The notes under the pieces were generated by a model, which saw only the letters and a program-made list of their open reading frames with translations, searched no databases and was not told the DNA's origin. Shown here one piece after another: positions 7,220 through 15,544 of a stretch of DNA of 48,290 nucleotides. The stretch's first letter is position 1, and every line of letters starts with the position of its first letter. Origin of the DNA: an uncultured Faecalibacterium sp. (lineage in GTDB: Bacteria; Bacillota; Clostridia; Oscillospirales; Ruminococcaceae); contig CAKSXW010000010.1 in NCBI GenBank assembly GCA_934518555.1, positions 1 through 48,290 of the forward strand, given 5' to 3'. A program made the translations under genes and the position numbers.

Positions 7220-9010
7220 ATGAAGATCATCTATAAGGATGGCCATGTGGACGAGTGCCCCCAGGACCAGGAACTCCATGTGATCCGTCACACCGCCGCT
7301 CACATCATGGCCCAGGCCATCAAGCGGCTGTACCCCCAGGCAGATTTCGCCTTTGGTCCTGCCACCGAGAACGGCTTCTACTACGATGTGGACCTGGGAG
7401 ACCAGAAGCTCAGCGATGAGGACCTGGCCAACATCGAAAAAGAGATGCGGAAGATCGTCAAGGAGAACCTGGCCATCAAGCCCTTCATCCTGCCCCGTGC
7501 CGAGGCCGTGAAGCTCATGGAGGACCGCCAGGAGCACTACAAGGTGGAGCACATGGCGGACCTGGCCGACGAGACCGAGTTCAGCTTCTTCCAGCAGGGC
7601 GAGTATGTGGATATGTGCATCGGACCTCACCTGACCTACACCAAGGCCCTGAAGGCCTTTAAGATCACCCAGCAGTCCGGTGCTTACTGGAAGAACGACA
7701 AGGAAAACAAGATGCTCACCCGGATCAACGGCGTGGCCTTCCGCAACCAGGAGGAGCTGGACGCCTGGGAGAAGGAGCAGCAGGAGGCCCGGGAGCGGGA
7801 TCACCGCAAGATCGGCAAGGAGATGGGCCTGTTTATGACCGACGACCTGGTGGGCCGTGGCCTGCCCATGTTCCTGCCTGCCGGCTACACCGTCTGGCAG
7901 GAGCTGGAGAACTATATCAAGGCCAAGGAGCGTGCACGCGGCTACCTCCACGTTATGACTCCCTGCATCGGCACTGTGAACCTGTATAAGACCTCCGGTC
8001 ACTGGGACCATTACCGGGAGAATATGTTCCCGGCCATGGAGATGGAGGGCGAGAGCTATGTGCTGCGCCCCATGAACTGCCCCCACCACATGATGATCTA
8101 CGCAAATCGTCCCCATTCTTACCGTGACCTGCCCATGCGGATCGGCGAGATCGCCCACGACTTCCGCTATGAGTCCTCCGGCACCCTGAAGGGCATCGAG
8201 CGGGGCCGTCACTTCTGCCAGAACGACGCCCACCTGTTCTGCACCCCGGAGCAGATCAAGAGCGAAGTGGCTGACGTGTGCAACCTGATCTTTGAGGTGT
8301 ACAAGGACTTCAACATCACCGATTACCGCTGTGTGCTGAGCCTCCGGGACCCTGCAGATAAAAAGAAGTACCACGACGACGACGCCATGTGGAACCATGC
8401 CGAGAGTGCCCTCCGTGAGGTGCTGACCGAGCTGGGCATCCACTTTACCGAGGAGATCGGCGAGGCTGCCTTCTACGGCCCCAAGCTGGACGTGAACGTG
8501 AAGCCTGCTGTGGGTGCTGAGTACACCCTGTCCACCTGCCAGTTGGACTTCTGCCTGCCGGCAAAGTTCCACCTGACCTATGTGGACAAGGACGGCTCTG
8601 AAAAGACCCCCGTGGTGCTGCACCGTGCTATTCTGGGCTCTCTGGACCGCTTTATGGCCTACATGATCGAGGAGACCAAGGGCAAGTTCCCCACCTGGCT
8701 GGCTCCCGTGCAGGTCAAGGTGCTGCCCGTGTCGGAAAAGACCCTGGACTACGCCCAGGATGTTACCGAGAAGCTGGTGGAGGCCGGTATCCGTGTGGCT
8801 CTGGACGACGACAACCAGAAGATCGGCTACAAGATCCGTGCTGCCCAGCAGGTGGACCGTGTGCCCTATATGCTGGTGCTGGGTGCCAAGGAGGCCGAGG
8901 CCGGCAACATCTCTGTCCGTGACCGCAAGGGCGAGACCACGACCATGGAGCTGGATGCCTTTATCGCTAAGGTGACCCAGGAGATCCGCAGCCGTGCTTA
9001 CAACGTCTGA
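7220..9010 (+). CDS. thrS: Threonyl-tRNA synthetase lacking the N-terminal TGS domain
   Basis: Class II synthetase that charges tRNA-Thr. The editing domain carries HxxxH (RHTAAHIM) near residue 24 and the CIGPH site that with it removes mischarged serine. The catalytic core has MNCPHHM (zinc Cys), motif 2 (FRYESSGTLKGIERGRHF) and motif 3 (LHRAILGSLDRFMAYM). The C-terminal anticodon-binding domain starts near residue 500 (APVQVKVLPVSE). Only about 21 residues precede the editing motif, against ~70 in E. coli, so the TGS domain is missing and the length is 596 rather than ~640 aa. AAAAAGGAG precedes the ATG. Regulated by the T-box above; followed by its own terminator. Confidence 0.97.
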   Translation: MKIIYKDGHVDECPQDQELHVIRHTAAHIMAQAIKRLYPQADFAFGPATENGFYYDVDLGDQKLSDEDLANIEKEMRKIVKENLAIKPFILPRAEAVKLMEDRQEHYKVEHMADLADETEFSFFQQGEYVDMCIGPHLTYTKALKAFKITQQSGAYWKNDKENKMLTRINGVAFRNQEELDAWEKEQQEARERDHRKIGKEMGLFMTDDLVGRGLPMFLPAGYTVWQELENYIKAKERARGYLHVMTPCIGTVNLYKTSGHWDHYRENMFPAMEMEGESYVLRPMNCPHHMMIYANRPHSYRDLPMRIGEIAHDFRYESSGTLKGIERGRHFCQNDAHLFCTPEQIKSEVADVCNLIFEVYKDFNITDYRCVLSLRDPADKKKYHDDDAMWNHAESALREVLTELGIHFTEEIGEAAFYGPKLDVNVKPAVGAEYTLSTCQLDFCLPAKFHLTYVDKDGSEKTPVVLHRAILGSLDRFMAYMIEETKGKFPTWLAPVQVKVLPVSEKTLDYAQDVTEKLVEAGIRVALDDDNQKIGYKIRAAQQVDRVPYMLVLGAKEAEAGNISVRDRKGETTTMELDAFIAKVTQEIRSRAYNV

Positions 9011-9036
9011 GCAGCGGCCCTGAACCACTGAATAAG

Positions 9037-9071
9037 AAAGCCCCCGTTTCCACTGGAAACGGGGGCTTTTT
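9037..9071. terminator. Bidirectional terminator between thrS and the convergent membrane-protein gene
   Basis: AAAGCCCCCGTTTCC / GGAAACGGGGGCTTTTT with a 4-base loop. T-run on the plus strand and A-run before the 5' arm, so it can end both converging transcripts. Confidence 0.9.
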
Positions 9072-9092
9072 GCGGTCAAAAACAGGGGAGTT

Positions 9093-9617
9093 TTAGCGAG
9101 AAGCCTCAGCAGCGGCCTTCTTCACAGCCAGAGCCTTGGCAGGCTTCATCAGCAGCACGCAGACGCCGTTGAACACCAGAGAGCCCAGGATAAAGGTGGC
9201 AAAGAACAGGGGCAGGTTGGCGGCAAAGGTCTCAGCGTCGATGCAGGCCACCGTGAGGTAGGCAAAGCCCACGTTGTTCAGCACCTTGGGTGCATAGGGG
9301 TGCAGGATGATCAGCACAAACAGCACCACAGCCAGAGGCAGCAGGAAGCCGAAGAAGCTGCCCAGCACCGGGGTCAGGAAGGTGATGGCCAGCAGGGCCA
9401 CCACCGTGAACACCAGGCCCACCAGGCCGCCCAGCTCCACAGAGAGGAACCGGTCCTTGATGTCCCCCTCCAGGGTGAACAGCATGATGTTGCTGAGGAA
9501 GATGAGCCAGCTGTACTCAAAGCCCACCACATGGAGCAGGGCGTTGACCACAAGGATCCAGGCCAGCAGCATCAGGCGGAAGTACAGCAGGAAACGCTTG
9601 GTAACGGCTTCGTTCAT
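9093..9617 (-). CDS. Small polytopic membrane protein of unknown function
   Basis: A 174-aa protein with about five hydrophobic helices (around residues 9-30, 35-50, 60-83, 85-108 and 135-160). A conserved-looking polar stretch, HPYAPKVLNN, lies between helices and a basic Ala/Lys tail at the C-terminus. The overall layout is reminiscent of DUF1097-like inner-membrane proteins, but I cannot assign it with certainty and give no function. ATG follows AAAGAGGT. It has its own promoter upstream and shares a terminator with thrS. Confidence 0.8.
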   Translation of the reverse strand: MNEAVTKRFLLYFRLMLLAWILVVNALLHVVGFEYSWLIFLSNIMLFTLEGDIKDRFLSVELGGLVGLVFTVVALLAITFLTPVLGSFFGFLLPLAVVLFVLIILHPYAPKVLNNVGFAYLTVACIDAETFAANLPLFFATFILGSLVFNGVCVLLMKPAKALAVKKAAAEASR

Positions 9618-9704
9618 GATAGATACCTCTTTCTGTCAGGGATTGACAAGTAAAATTTTCCTTTATGGCGGAAATGGCAGAAAAAACCTGCACTCAATGG
9701 GCCC

Positions 9705-9733
9705 AGTATACCGAAAACGCCTCTAAAAAGCAA
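9705..9733 (-). promoter_or_regulatory. Promoter of the membrane-protein gene
   Basis: On the minus strand TTGCTT (9733-9728), 17-base spacer, TATACT (9710-9705). The rest of the gap to 9805 holds no further feature. Confidence 0.55.
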
Positions 9734-9804
9734 TAGATTGACAAGATAAAGTTGCGTAATGTGCAAAAGGAAAGTTGTCAAAGCTGCTCCGGGGGCCTGC
9801 CCCC

Positions 9805-9833
9805 TTGCCCCGGGGGCGGTGCAGGAGTATAAT
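9805..9833 (+). promoter_or_regulatory. Promoter of the nucleotidyltransferase gene
   Basis: TTGCCC at 9805, 17-base spacer, TATAAT at 9828. The spacer is a run of C and G stretches that can fold on itself (CCCCGGGGG). Confidence 0.65.
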
Positions 9834-9895
9834 GGAAGTATCAGTGGGCAGCCGCTGCGGCGGCACAAGGCCCCACAAGCAGGGAGGATGTTATT

Positions 9896-10816
9896 ATGAA
9901 TAAACCGGTATTGGTTGTGATGGCGGCAGGCATGGGCAGCCGTTACGGCGGTATGAAGCAGATCGACCCCGTGGGCCCCAACGGCCAGGTCATCGTGGAT
10001 TATTCCCTTTACGATGCACGCCGGGCCGGCTTTGAGACGGTGATCTTTGTGATCAAGCACGAGATCGAGGATGCCTTCAAGGCCGCCATTGGGGACCGGG
10101 TGTCCAAGGCCATGGAGGTAAAGTACGCCTTCCAGCAGCTGGAGGAGCTGCCTGCCGGCTATCAGGTGCCGGAGGGCCGGGTAAAGCCCTGGGGCACCTG
10201 CCACGCTGTGCTGGCTGCCAAGGACCTCATTGACGGCCCCTTTGCGGTGATCAACGCCGACGACTACTACGGCCCGGAGGCCTTTCAAGTGATCTACGAT
10301 TACCTGTCCACCCATCAGGACGGGGAGTTCTACGATTACTGCATGGTCAGCTATCTGCTGCGGAACACCGTGTCGGAAAACGGCAGTGTGGCCCGGGGCG
10401 TCTGCGTCACCGACCCCGACGGCACCCTGAACAGCGTTACCGAGCGCACCCGCATCGAGACCTATGAGCAGGGGGTGCACTTTACCGAGGACGGCGGCCA
10501 GACCTGGACCGACCTGCCCGGCGACACCCCTGTGAGCATGAACCTGTGGGGCTTTGGCCGCAGCTTCCTGGAGGAGGCCGAGAGCCGCTTTGCAAGCTGG
10601 CTGGACCAGAACCTGCCCCAGAACCCCCTGAAGTGCGAGTACTTCCTGCCCCTGGTGGTGACGGAGCTCATTGAGGAGCACAAGGCCAAGGTGCAGGTGC
10701 TCCGCAGCACCGATAAGTGGTATGGCGTTACCTACCGGGAAGATAAGCCCCTGGTGGTGGAGGCCATTGCCCAAAAGACCGCCCAGGGCCAGTACCCGGA
10801 GAACCTCTGGGCCTAA
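9896..10816 (+). CDS. Sugar-phosphate nucleotidyltransferase (NTP_transferase family)
   Basis: Cytoplasmic 306-aa nucleotidyltransferase that would couple an NTP to a sugar phosphate. The N-terminus MAAGMGSRYGGMKQ is the G-x-G-x-R nucleotide-binding signature (LAAGxGTRxxxxxxK type). The metal-binding Asp lies in FAVINADDYYG near residue 120, and VKPWGTCHAVLAA is the usual (P)xGTAxA-like base-contact segment. The C-terminal half is an extension without a recognised acyltransferase repeat. The sugar is not known; UDP- or CDP-sugar synthesis for envelope glycans is the likely use. AGGGAGGA lies 7 bases before the ATG. Monocistronic between its promoter and a terminator. Confidence 0.88.
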   Translation: MNKPVLVVMAAGMGSRYGGMKQIDPVGPNGQVIVDYSLYDARRAGFETVIFVIKHEIEDAFKAAIGDRVSKAMEVKYAFQQLEELPAGYQVPEGRVKPWGTCHAVLAAKDLIDGPFAVINADDYYGPEAFQVIYDYLSTHQDGEFYDYCMVSYLLRNTVSENGSVARGVCVTDPDGTLNSVTERTRIETYEQGVHFTEDGGQTWTDLPGDTPVSMNLWGFGRSFLEEAESRFASWLDQNLPQNPLKCEYFLPLVVTELIEEHKAKVQVLRSTDKWYGVTYREDKPLVVEAIAQKTAQGQYPENLWA

Positions 10817-10827
10817 GATAAAAGGCA

Positions 10828-10866
10828 AAAAGCGCACCGTTCCAGCAGGAACGGTGCGCTTTTTTG
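10828..10866. terminator. Bidirectional terminator
   Basis: AAAAGCGCACCGTTCC-AGCA-GGAACGGTGCGCTTTTTT, a perfect 16-bp stem. It lies between the convergent nucleotidyltransferase and EAL-GGDEF genes and can serve both. Confidence 0.92.
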
Positions 10867-10887
10867 CTCGATCTTACGTCTTACAGC

Positions 10888-13128
10888 TCAAATTGTTGGG
10901 GGGGGGGTAAAATGGACCGATTCATCCGAGAAGATCCAGATGGTCTCGTTGATATGGGTGCCGCTGTTGGAGTAGGGGGTGATCTTCAGCTGGAAGGGCA
11001 GGCCGTCGGCACGGGTGTAATCCACTGCCAGTGCCTGGCCGCAGAGGACCTTCTGGCGCAGCAGGTCGTAGTCCAGCACGGCACTAAAGGCCTCCCGGTC
11101 TGCCGGGACCACCATGTTCTCCCGGTAGGCGGTAACGGCCGCCCGGAAGGACCCACCGGAGACCTCCAAAAAGCTCTGGAAATATTCCGGCACGATAATG
11201 GGCCGCACGGCATCCTCTACCAGGTCCACCACATACACGCCCTTGTATTTGGGGGCCAGCACCTGTAAAAAGTGCTCGGCATCCCGTTTTTCCGTCAGGG
11301 TCCGCTCCAGCTTTTCGTTCAGGCTCTGGAGCTGGCGGCTGCGGCCGTTGCGGTTGTAGTAGGCGGCCTTGTCCTGCTGCATGGCCTTTTCCGCCTTGCT
11401 GACGGCCTGATCCAGCTTCCGCAGGTCGGTGGTGTTCTGGATGCCCACGGAGATCTCGTAGCCCTTTTCCCGTAAAAAGCTCCGCATCCGGTCCGAGGCG
11501 CTCCACACGTCGTAGGGGGGCAGGTCCGGGGTCAGCACCACGAACTCGTCACCGCCTACCCGGTACACCTGGCTGTTGGCAAAGAACTTCCGGGAAACGT
11601 TGGCAATGGTGCACAGCAGATTGTCGCCGCTGTGGTGGCCCAGGTGGTCGTTTACCTCGTGGAGGCCCACCACGTCGATGTAGGTGCACACCACGGCCTC
11701 GTGGTCCGAGCCTTGCAGCTTCTGCATGTCGGCCTCAAACTGACTGCGGTTGAGCAGGCCCGTAAGGGGGTCGTGGCTGTAGGAGAAATCCAGCTCCTCG
11801 CTGAGCTGGTCGGCCTGGGGGTCCTTTCGCATCCCTACCGTGGCCCAGGGGCTCTGGGCGCAGCAGCCCCGGCAGGGCAGCACTTCCAGGGTGATCCAGA
11901 AATAGCTCTGCCCCACCTGGCGGCGGAACCGGTAATACTCCGGCTGCTGGGTGTGGAACAGCAGGTCCCGTAAAGGCTCCAGGTCTGTCTGCTCCTGGAA
12001 CAGCTCCACGTCATCGGGGTGCAGCAGCCCCTCGTCCACCAATCGGCCGCAGAAGGCGGTAAAATCCTCCTCCTGGGCAGGGTCGGGGTTTTGCAGGAGG
12101 TTGTCCCGTTTGATGATCTGATAGCTGCCGGTGTTCAGGTTCAGCAGCGAAAGCTCCAGCACATTGTCGGCGACGATCTGGTAAGCCTGCAGGGCTACAG
12201 CAGTCTTTTCCGGGTCCCGGCCTCCGGCCACAGCCCGGCGGTCCTGGCGCAGCAGGTCCCGGCGCATATCCCAGTAGCTGGCGTTGCTGGGCTGGGCCAG
12301 CAGCTCCTCGGCATTTTCCACCGGCATGGGTTTAAAGAAGTAATAACCCTGGTTGTACACACAGTCGGCGGCTTGCAGCATGGACACCTGCTCCGGGGTC
12401 TCCACCCCCTCGGCAATGATGGGCAGGTTCAGCCGGTGGGCCATGTTGATCACCGACTGGATGATCTGCACCCCTTTGCTGCGGTTCTGGGGGTTCATAT
12501 CCAGCAGCTTCATGTCCAGCTTGATGGCATCAACATTGGTGTCCTTCAGCATATTCAGGGAGGAGTAGCCGCTGCCAAAGTCATCCATCATCACCGCAAA
12601 GCCCTTGCGGTGCAGGCCCTGGATGGCGGCCTCCACCACGGCAGTGTTTTCCGCCACCATGGTCTCGGTGATCTCGGCCACCAGCAGCTTGGGCACCAGC
12701 TGGTACTTTTCCACCAGGTCGGAAAAGATCTGGGGCACGTCCAGGGTTAGGATATCTGCCACCGAAACATTTACCGACACCGGCACCAGGTTGCTGCCGT
12801 TTTCCTGCCATTTGTGCAAGGTCTGGCACACGGCCTCCCAGATGTACTGGTCCAGCCGGGTCACCAGACCGGAGCTTTCCAGCAAAGGCATAAACTCCGC
12901 CGGGGACACGCAGCCCCGGGTGGGGTGGTTCCAGCGCACCAGGGCCTCCATGCCTACGATGGCCCGGGTCATGCTGTTGCATTTGGGCTGCAGAAAAAAG
13001 GTAAATTCCCGGCGGTCCAGGCCCTGCTCCAGCTCCTGCAGCAGCTGCTGAGCAGAAGGGGCTGCAGGAGCGGCGGCCTCCGGCTGGGCCGTGCCGGGAT
13101 GGGGATTCATTTTGACGTCTTCAGACAT
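10888..13128 (-). CDS. EAL-GGDEF cyclic-di-GMP protein with C-terminal PAS-like domain
   Basis: Soluble 746-aa signalling protein with inverted domain order. The EAL phosphodiesterase domain is at residues ~28-275 with motif EALVR (61-65), EITET, DDFGSGYSS, IKLD and AEGVET, all expected catalytic residues present. A linker or PAS-like region spans ~290-440. The GGDEF cyclase domain follows with an exact GGDEF at 525-529 (YRVGGDEFVVL). A PAS-like segment (~600-735) ends the protein. Both catalytic halves therefore look competent. No membrane helix is seen. The start at 13128 is preferred over GTG 13134 because GAGGTG lies 6 bases before it. A run of ten C on the coding strand sits five codons before the stop. 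Confidence 0.94.
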   Translation of the reverse strand: MSEDVKMNPHPGTAQPEAAAPAAPSAQQLLQELEQGLDRREFTFFLQPKCNSMTRAIVGMEALVRWNHPTRGCVSPAEFMPLLESSGLVTRLDQYIWEAVCQTLHKWQENGSNLVPVSVNVSVADILTLDVPQIFSDLVEKYQLVPKLLVAEITETMVAENTAVVEAAIQGLHRKGFAVMMDDFGSGYSSLNMLKDTNVDAIKLDMKLLDMNPQNRSKGVQIIQSVINMAHRLNLPIIAEGVETPEQVSMLQAADCVYNQGYYFFKPMPVENAEELLAQPSNASYWDMRRDLLRQDRRAVAGGRDPEKTAVALQAYQIVADNVLELSLLNLNTGSYQIIKRDNLLQNPDPAQEEDFTAFCGRLVDEGLLHPDDVELFQEQTDLEPLRDLLFHTQQPEYYRFRRQVGQSYFWITLEVLPCRGCCAQSPWATVGMRKDPQADQLSEELDFSYSHDPLTGLLNRSQFEADMQKLQGSDHEAVVCTYIDVVGLHEVNDHLGHHSGDNLLCTIANVSRKFFANSQVYRVGGDEFVVLTPDLPPYDVWSASDRMRSFLREKGYEISVGIQNTTDLRKLDQAVSKAEKAMQQDKAAYYNRNGRSRQLQSLNEKLERTLTEKRDAEHFLQVLAPKYKGVYVVDLVEDAVRPIIVPEYFQSFLEVSGGSFRAAVTAYRENMVVPADREAFSAVLDYDLLRQKVLCGQALAVDYTRADGLPFQLKITPYSNSGTHINETIWIFSDESVHFTPPPTI

Positions 13129-13200
13129 AGTCACACCTCAAAGATCCGGCAAAAACTGCCTGTTTGGTACAAAACACACCAGGATGATCGTTTGTACACT

Positions 13201-13229
13201 AGTATATCACCAAATCTGCATTTTTGGAA
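13201..13229 (-). promoter_or_regulatory. Probable extended -10 promoter of the EAL-GGDEF gene
   Basis: Minus strand reads TGATATACT (TG-n-TATACT, -10 at 13206-13201). The -35 (TTCCAA) is poor, as allowed with an extended -10. The leader to 13128 is about 65 bases. Confidence 0.45.
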
Positions 13230-13284
13230 TAGTCTGGGGAGAGGTTTTAATTGGCAAAGTTTGGTCTGCTCACAAATAAGATCT

Positions 13285-13336
13285 GAAAAATGCCGGGCAC
13301 CGCAGGACCGTATTTAAGGCCTTGCAATGCTCGGCA
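13285..13336 (-). terminator. Terminator of the trmB-DUF6472-CmpB operon
   Basis: On the minus strand an imperfect long stem, with outer arms TGCCG / CGGCA and inner GCA / TGC and GG / CC pairs, ends in ATTTTTC. It lies just after the stop codon of the CmpB-like gene. Confidence 0.6.
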
Positions 13337-13343
13337 GGGCGGT

Positions 13344-14417
13344 TTAATCCCGGGGGTTTTCGTGGCCGGAACTGCGGCGTTCCAGCTTGGTCCGGAGAGC
13401 GTCCAGAGAGGTGCGCTTGATGCCGTGCTTCAGCTTGGGGTAGGCCCGCAGCATCCGGCGGGGGCCTACGATGCGAGGGGCCTTCAGGATCTGGGCACGC
13501 ATCTCCTCAGACCGTGCCTGCAGCTCCTCTTGCAGCTGCTCCAAACGCAGCAGGGCGGTGGCCCGTTCCGAGGCTCCCTGGGCCGCCAGCTTGGCGGCGT
13601 TGGCAGCCTCCGAGGCATTGAGCCGGGCAGTGTCCGAGGCCTTCCGGGCAGCCTCCATGGCCTCGTCGGCCTTGGCCCGGATGGCGGCCATGGTCTCCCG
13701 GGCCGAGGGCCGGGAGCTGTTGTCCCGGGCCTCGGCGGCAGCCAGCTTCAGCTGGAGACGGCCCTCGTCCATCTTCTGGTCGGCGTTCATGGCGGTGGTG
13801 CCCAGCAGCTCGGTCATGGCGTCGCTGACGGCGTGGATACTGTCGGCCAGCTTTTCCATGGTGTCCAGGGTATCCGCCAGCTTGCTGGCAGAGATGGCAG
13901 TGGCCACCACGTCCACAGCGTACACGGCGTACAAAAAGCACATGAGGATCACCCCCACCAGGGGAGGGATCAGGGCGGCAAACCCGGCTACGATGGGGTG
14001 GACGATCCGCATGATCACCAGGGTGCCAACGCCCCACAGCAGGCAGAACTCCAGGCAGATGTAGCCCCCGATGTTAAAGGGCCGGTCACTGTAGTCCCAC
14101 CACCGGGTGCGGTAGAGCTTGTACAGGGCCCAGCCCCCCACCAGCTCCAGGGCACTGGGCAGGATCACGCCCCCCAGGTACAGCAGCAGGGTGCGGTCCA
14201 CAAAGGGGGTCAGGGTGTAAAGCACGATGATCATGCCAAAGCCATAGATGGGGCACACAGGGCCGTTGAGAAAGCCCCGGTTCACCAATTGCCCGGTGGT
14301 CACGGCGGCGTAGACTACCTCCAGGCACCAGCCCATGCAGGAATAGATCAAAAAGTAGCCCAGCGTCTGATACAGCGAAAAGCCGCAGACGGTGGTGTGG
14401 GTGAGAAACTCCACCAA
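13344..14417 (-). CDS. CmpB/DUF1113 family membrane protein (putative ABC transporter permease)
   Basis: A 357-aa protein of the family usually called putative ABC-transporter permease CmpB (PF06541); transport has not been shown for it. The conserved N-terminal half has about four or five helices with the family signature YSCMGWCLEVVYAAVTTGQ and FLNGPVCPIYGFG. Residues ~190-320 are a long Ala/Glu/Arg-rich coiled coil (AARKASDTARLNASEAANAA), then a basic tail. Translation begins at TTG 14417, 7 bases after GGAGGTG; GTG 14414 is the alternative. It is the last gene of an operon with trmB and a 59-aa protein. The coiled coil suggests a scaffold or assembly role, which is inference. Confidence 0.85.
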   Translation of the reverse strand: MVEFLTHTTVCGFSLYQTLGYFLIYSCMGWCLEVVYAAVTTGQLVNRGFLNGPVCPIYGFGMIIVLYTLTPFVDRTLLLYLGGVILPSALELVGGWALYKLYRTRWWDYSDRPFNIGGYICLEFCLLWGVGTLVIMRIVHPIVAGFAALIPPLVGVILMCFLYAVYAVDVVATAISASKLADTLDTMEKLADSIHAVSDAMTELLGTTAMNADQKMDEGRLQLKLAAAEARDNSSRPSARETMAAIRAKADEAMEAARKASDTARLNASEAANAAKLAAQGASERATALLRLEQLQEELQARSEEMRAQILKAPRIVGPRRMLRAYPKLKHGIKRTSLDALRTKLERRSSGHENPRD

Positions 14418-14434
14418 AAAAGAACACCTCCAGT

Positions 14435-14614
14435 TCAGATCTGCCTGTTCACGATCTTGTATTCGTCCCCCGGCTCAAAAAAGGGGCAGGCAGCAGTGCT
14501 GTGGGACAGATACCGGGCCATCTCGTCCTCGTCCAGGGCGGCACCCTGGGCGCAGTAATAACTGCCGTATTCGTCCTGCAGATTGTTCAGGCACAGCGCA
14601 CAGGCATCAGACAT
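14435..14614 (-). CDS. 59-aa Cys-containing protein (DUF6472-like)
   Basis: Read directly on the minus strand: ATG at 14614, TGA at 14437-14435. The product begins MSDACALCLNNLQDEYG and ends CPFFEPGDEYKIVNRQI. Four cysteines lie in a C-x2-C ... C ... C arrangement (positions 5, 8, 21, 43), with LDEDEMARYL and GDEYKIV as conserved-looking blocks. I recognise this as the small DUF6472 type found in many Clostridia; function is unknown, and the cysteines suggest a zinc-binding fold. Its start overlaps the trmB stop by 8 bases (ATGTCTGA), with no separate ribosome site, so it is probably translationally coupled to trmB. The CmpB-like gene follows after 17 bases. Confidence 0.82.
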   Translation of the reverse strand: MSDACALCLNNLQDEYGSYYCAQGAALDEDEMARYLSHSTAACPFFEPGDEYKIVNRQI

Positions 14615-15374
14615 GGGCTTCGCCTTCCTGGGCAGCAGCCTGGGCAGCGGCAGCCTCCCGGGCCTGCCGCTTCAGTACCTTGGGGTCCACCCAGGTAACA
14701 CTGTCGGCACCGGGCTTTTTCCGGGCAATGAGGGCCTTGATCTTGATGCCCATCTCGGTGAACATCCCCTCGTGCTCGGTGCGGATGTTCCACTCCGGCT
14801 CGTTCTCGTGGAGGTCGTAGGTGATCCACTCAATGTCGTAGCCGGAAGCCGGGAAGTACTCTACGCTGTCCCGGAACAGATCGTCGTCGTCGGTCTTGAA
14901 GTAGATCTCGCCCCCGTCCTTCAAAAACTCCCGGTAGGCGATGAGCTGCCGGGGATAGGTGAGGCGGTGCTTGTGGGAGGAATCGTTTTTGCTCCAGGGG
15001 TTGCAGAAGTTGATGTAGATGCGGCTCACCTCATCGGCAGGGGTAATGACCCCCTTGATGCGCTCGATGTCGGTGCTCATGATCTTTACGTTGTCGATGG
15101 GGCGGCCTGCGGCCTGGTAAGCGGCCTCGATCTTGCGCTTGGCCAGGATCAGCACCTTGTCGGTGATGTCGATGCCCAGGTAGTTGTTTTCCGGGTGGGC
15201 GCAGGCCAGCTGGGAGATAAAGCCGCCCTTGCCGCAGCCCAGCTCCAGCACAAAGGGCTGCTGGGGCCGGGCGTACTGGCCGTGCCACTTGCCGCCCCAG
15301 ATCAGGGGCTCGTGGACGTGGAAATCGGCGGCCATCAGTTCGTCGTGGGCATAGGGTTTGAAACGCATTCTCAT
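14607..15374 (-). CDS. trmB: tRNA (guanine-N7)-methyltransferase
   Basis: SAM-dependent enzyme that makes m7G46 in tRNA. The 255-aa protein has the SAM motif LELGCGKGGF, the GIDI acidic end of strand 2, the family signature INFCNPWSKNDSSHKHRLTY and EIYFKTDDDDLF, with the DxxxxR-type end near WNIRTEHEGMF. A C-terminal Ala/Gln-rich extension of ~20 residues goes beyond the usual length. ATG follows AAGGAGAAC. It is the first clear gene of the leftward operon with the 59-aa protein and the CmpB-like gene. A repeat element separates it from the upstream alaX gene, also on this strand. Confidence 0.95.
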   Translation of the reverse strand: MRMRFKPYAHDELMAADFHVHEPLIWGGKWHGQYARPQQPFVLELGCGKGGFISQLACAHPENNYLGIDITDKVLILAKRKIEAAYQAAGRPIDNVKIMSTDIERIKGVITPADEVSRIYINFCNPWSKNDSSHKHRLTYPRQLIAYREFLKDGGEIYFKTDDDDLFRDSVEYFPASGYDIEWITYDLHENEPEWNIRTEHEGMFTEMGIKIKALIARKKPGADSVTWVDPKVLKRQAREAAAAQAAAQEGEAHV

Positions 15375-15401
15375 AGTTTGTTGTTCTCCTTGATGTTGTG
15401 G

Positions 15402-15544
15402 ACCCTCTCAGCCTCGCATTCGCTCGGCAGCTCCCCCGAAAGGGGGAGCTTTTTGACCATAAGAGGGAAAGATATCCGATTTTGCAATAGAAGCTCCCCC
15501 CTCGGGGGAGCTGGCAAACCCGCAAGGGTTTGACTGAGAGGGTT
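15402..15544. repeat. CCCTCTCAG palindromic repeat, copy 1 (full)
   Basis: Ends ACCCTCTCAGCCTCG and TTTGACTGAGAGGGTT. Inside are two GC-rich hairpins, AGCTCCCCCGAAAGGGGGAGCT and AGCTCCCCCCTCGGGGGAGCT (given by arms AGCTCCCCC/GGGGGAGCT), plus AAACCC-GCAA-GGGTTT. It sits between alaX and trmB; the alaX stop codon overlaps its right end. Four related copies occur in the window. Confidence 0.85.

Noticed and set aside
6905..9079. A 724-codon open frame antisense to thrS, and other long antisense frames (for example opposite amt, malQ and the DUF1015 gene)
   Set aside because: They mirror the strong G/C third-position bias of the real genes, have no ribosome sites, and give His/Gly/Gln-rich products of no known family.
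15402..15544. CRISPR array or tandem repeat
   Set aside because: The repeat is dispersed and palindromic, with no regular spacers; copies are kilobases apart.
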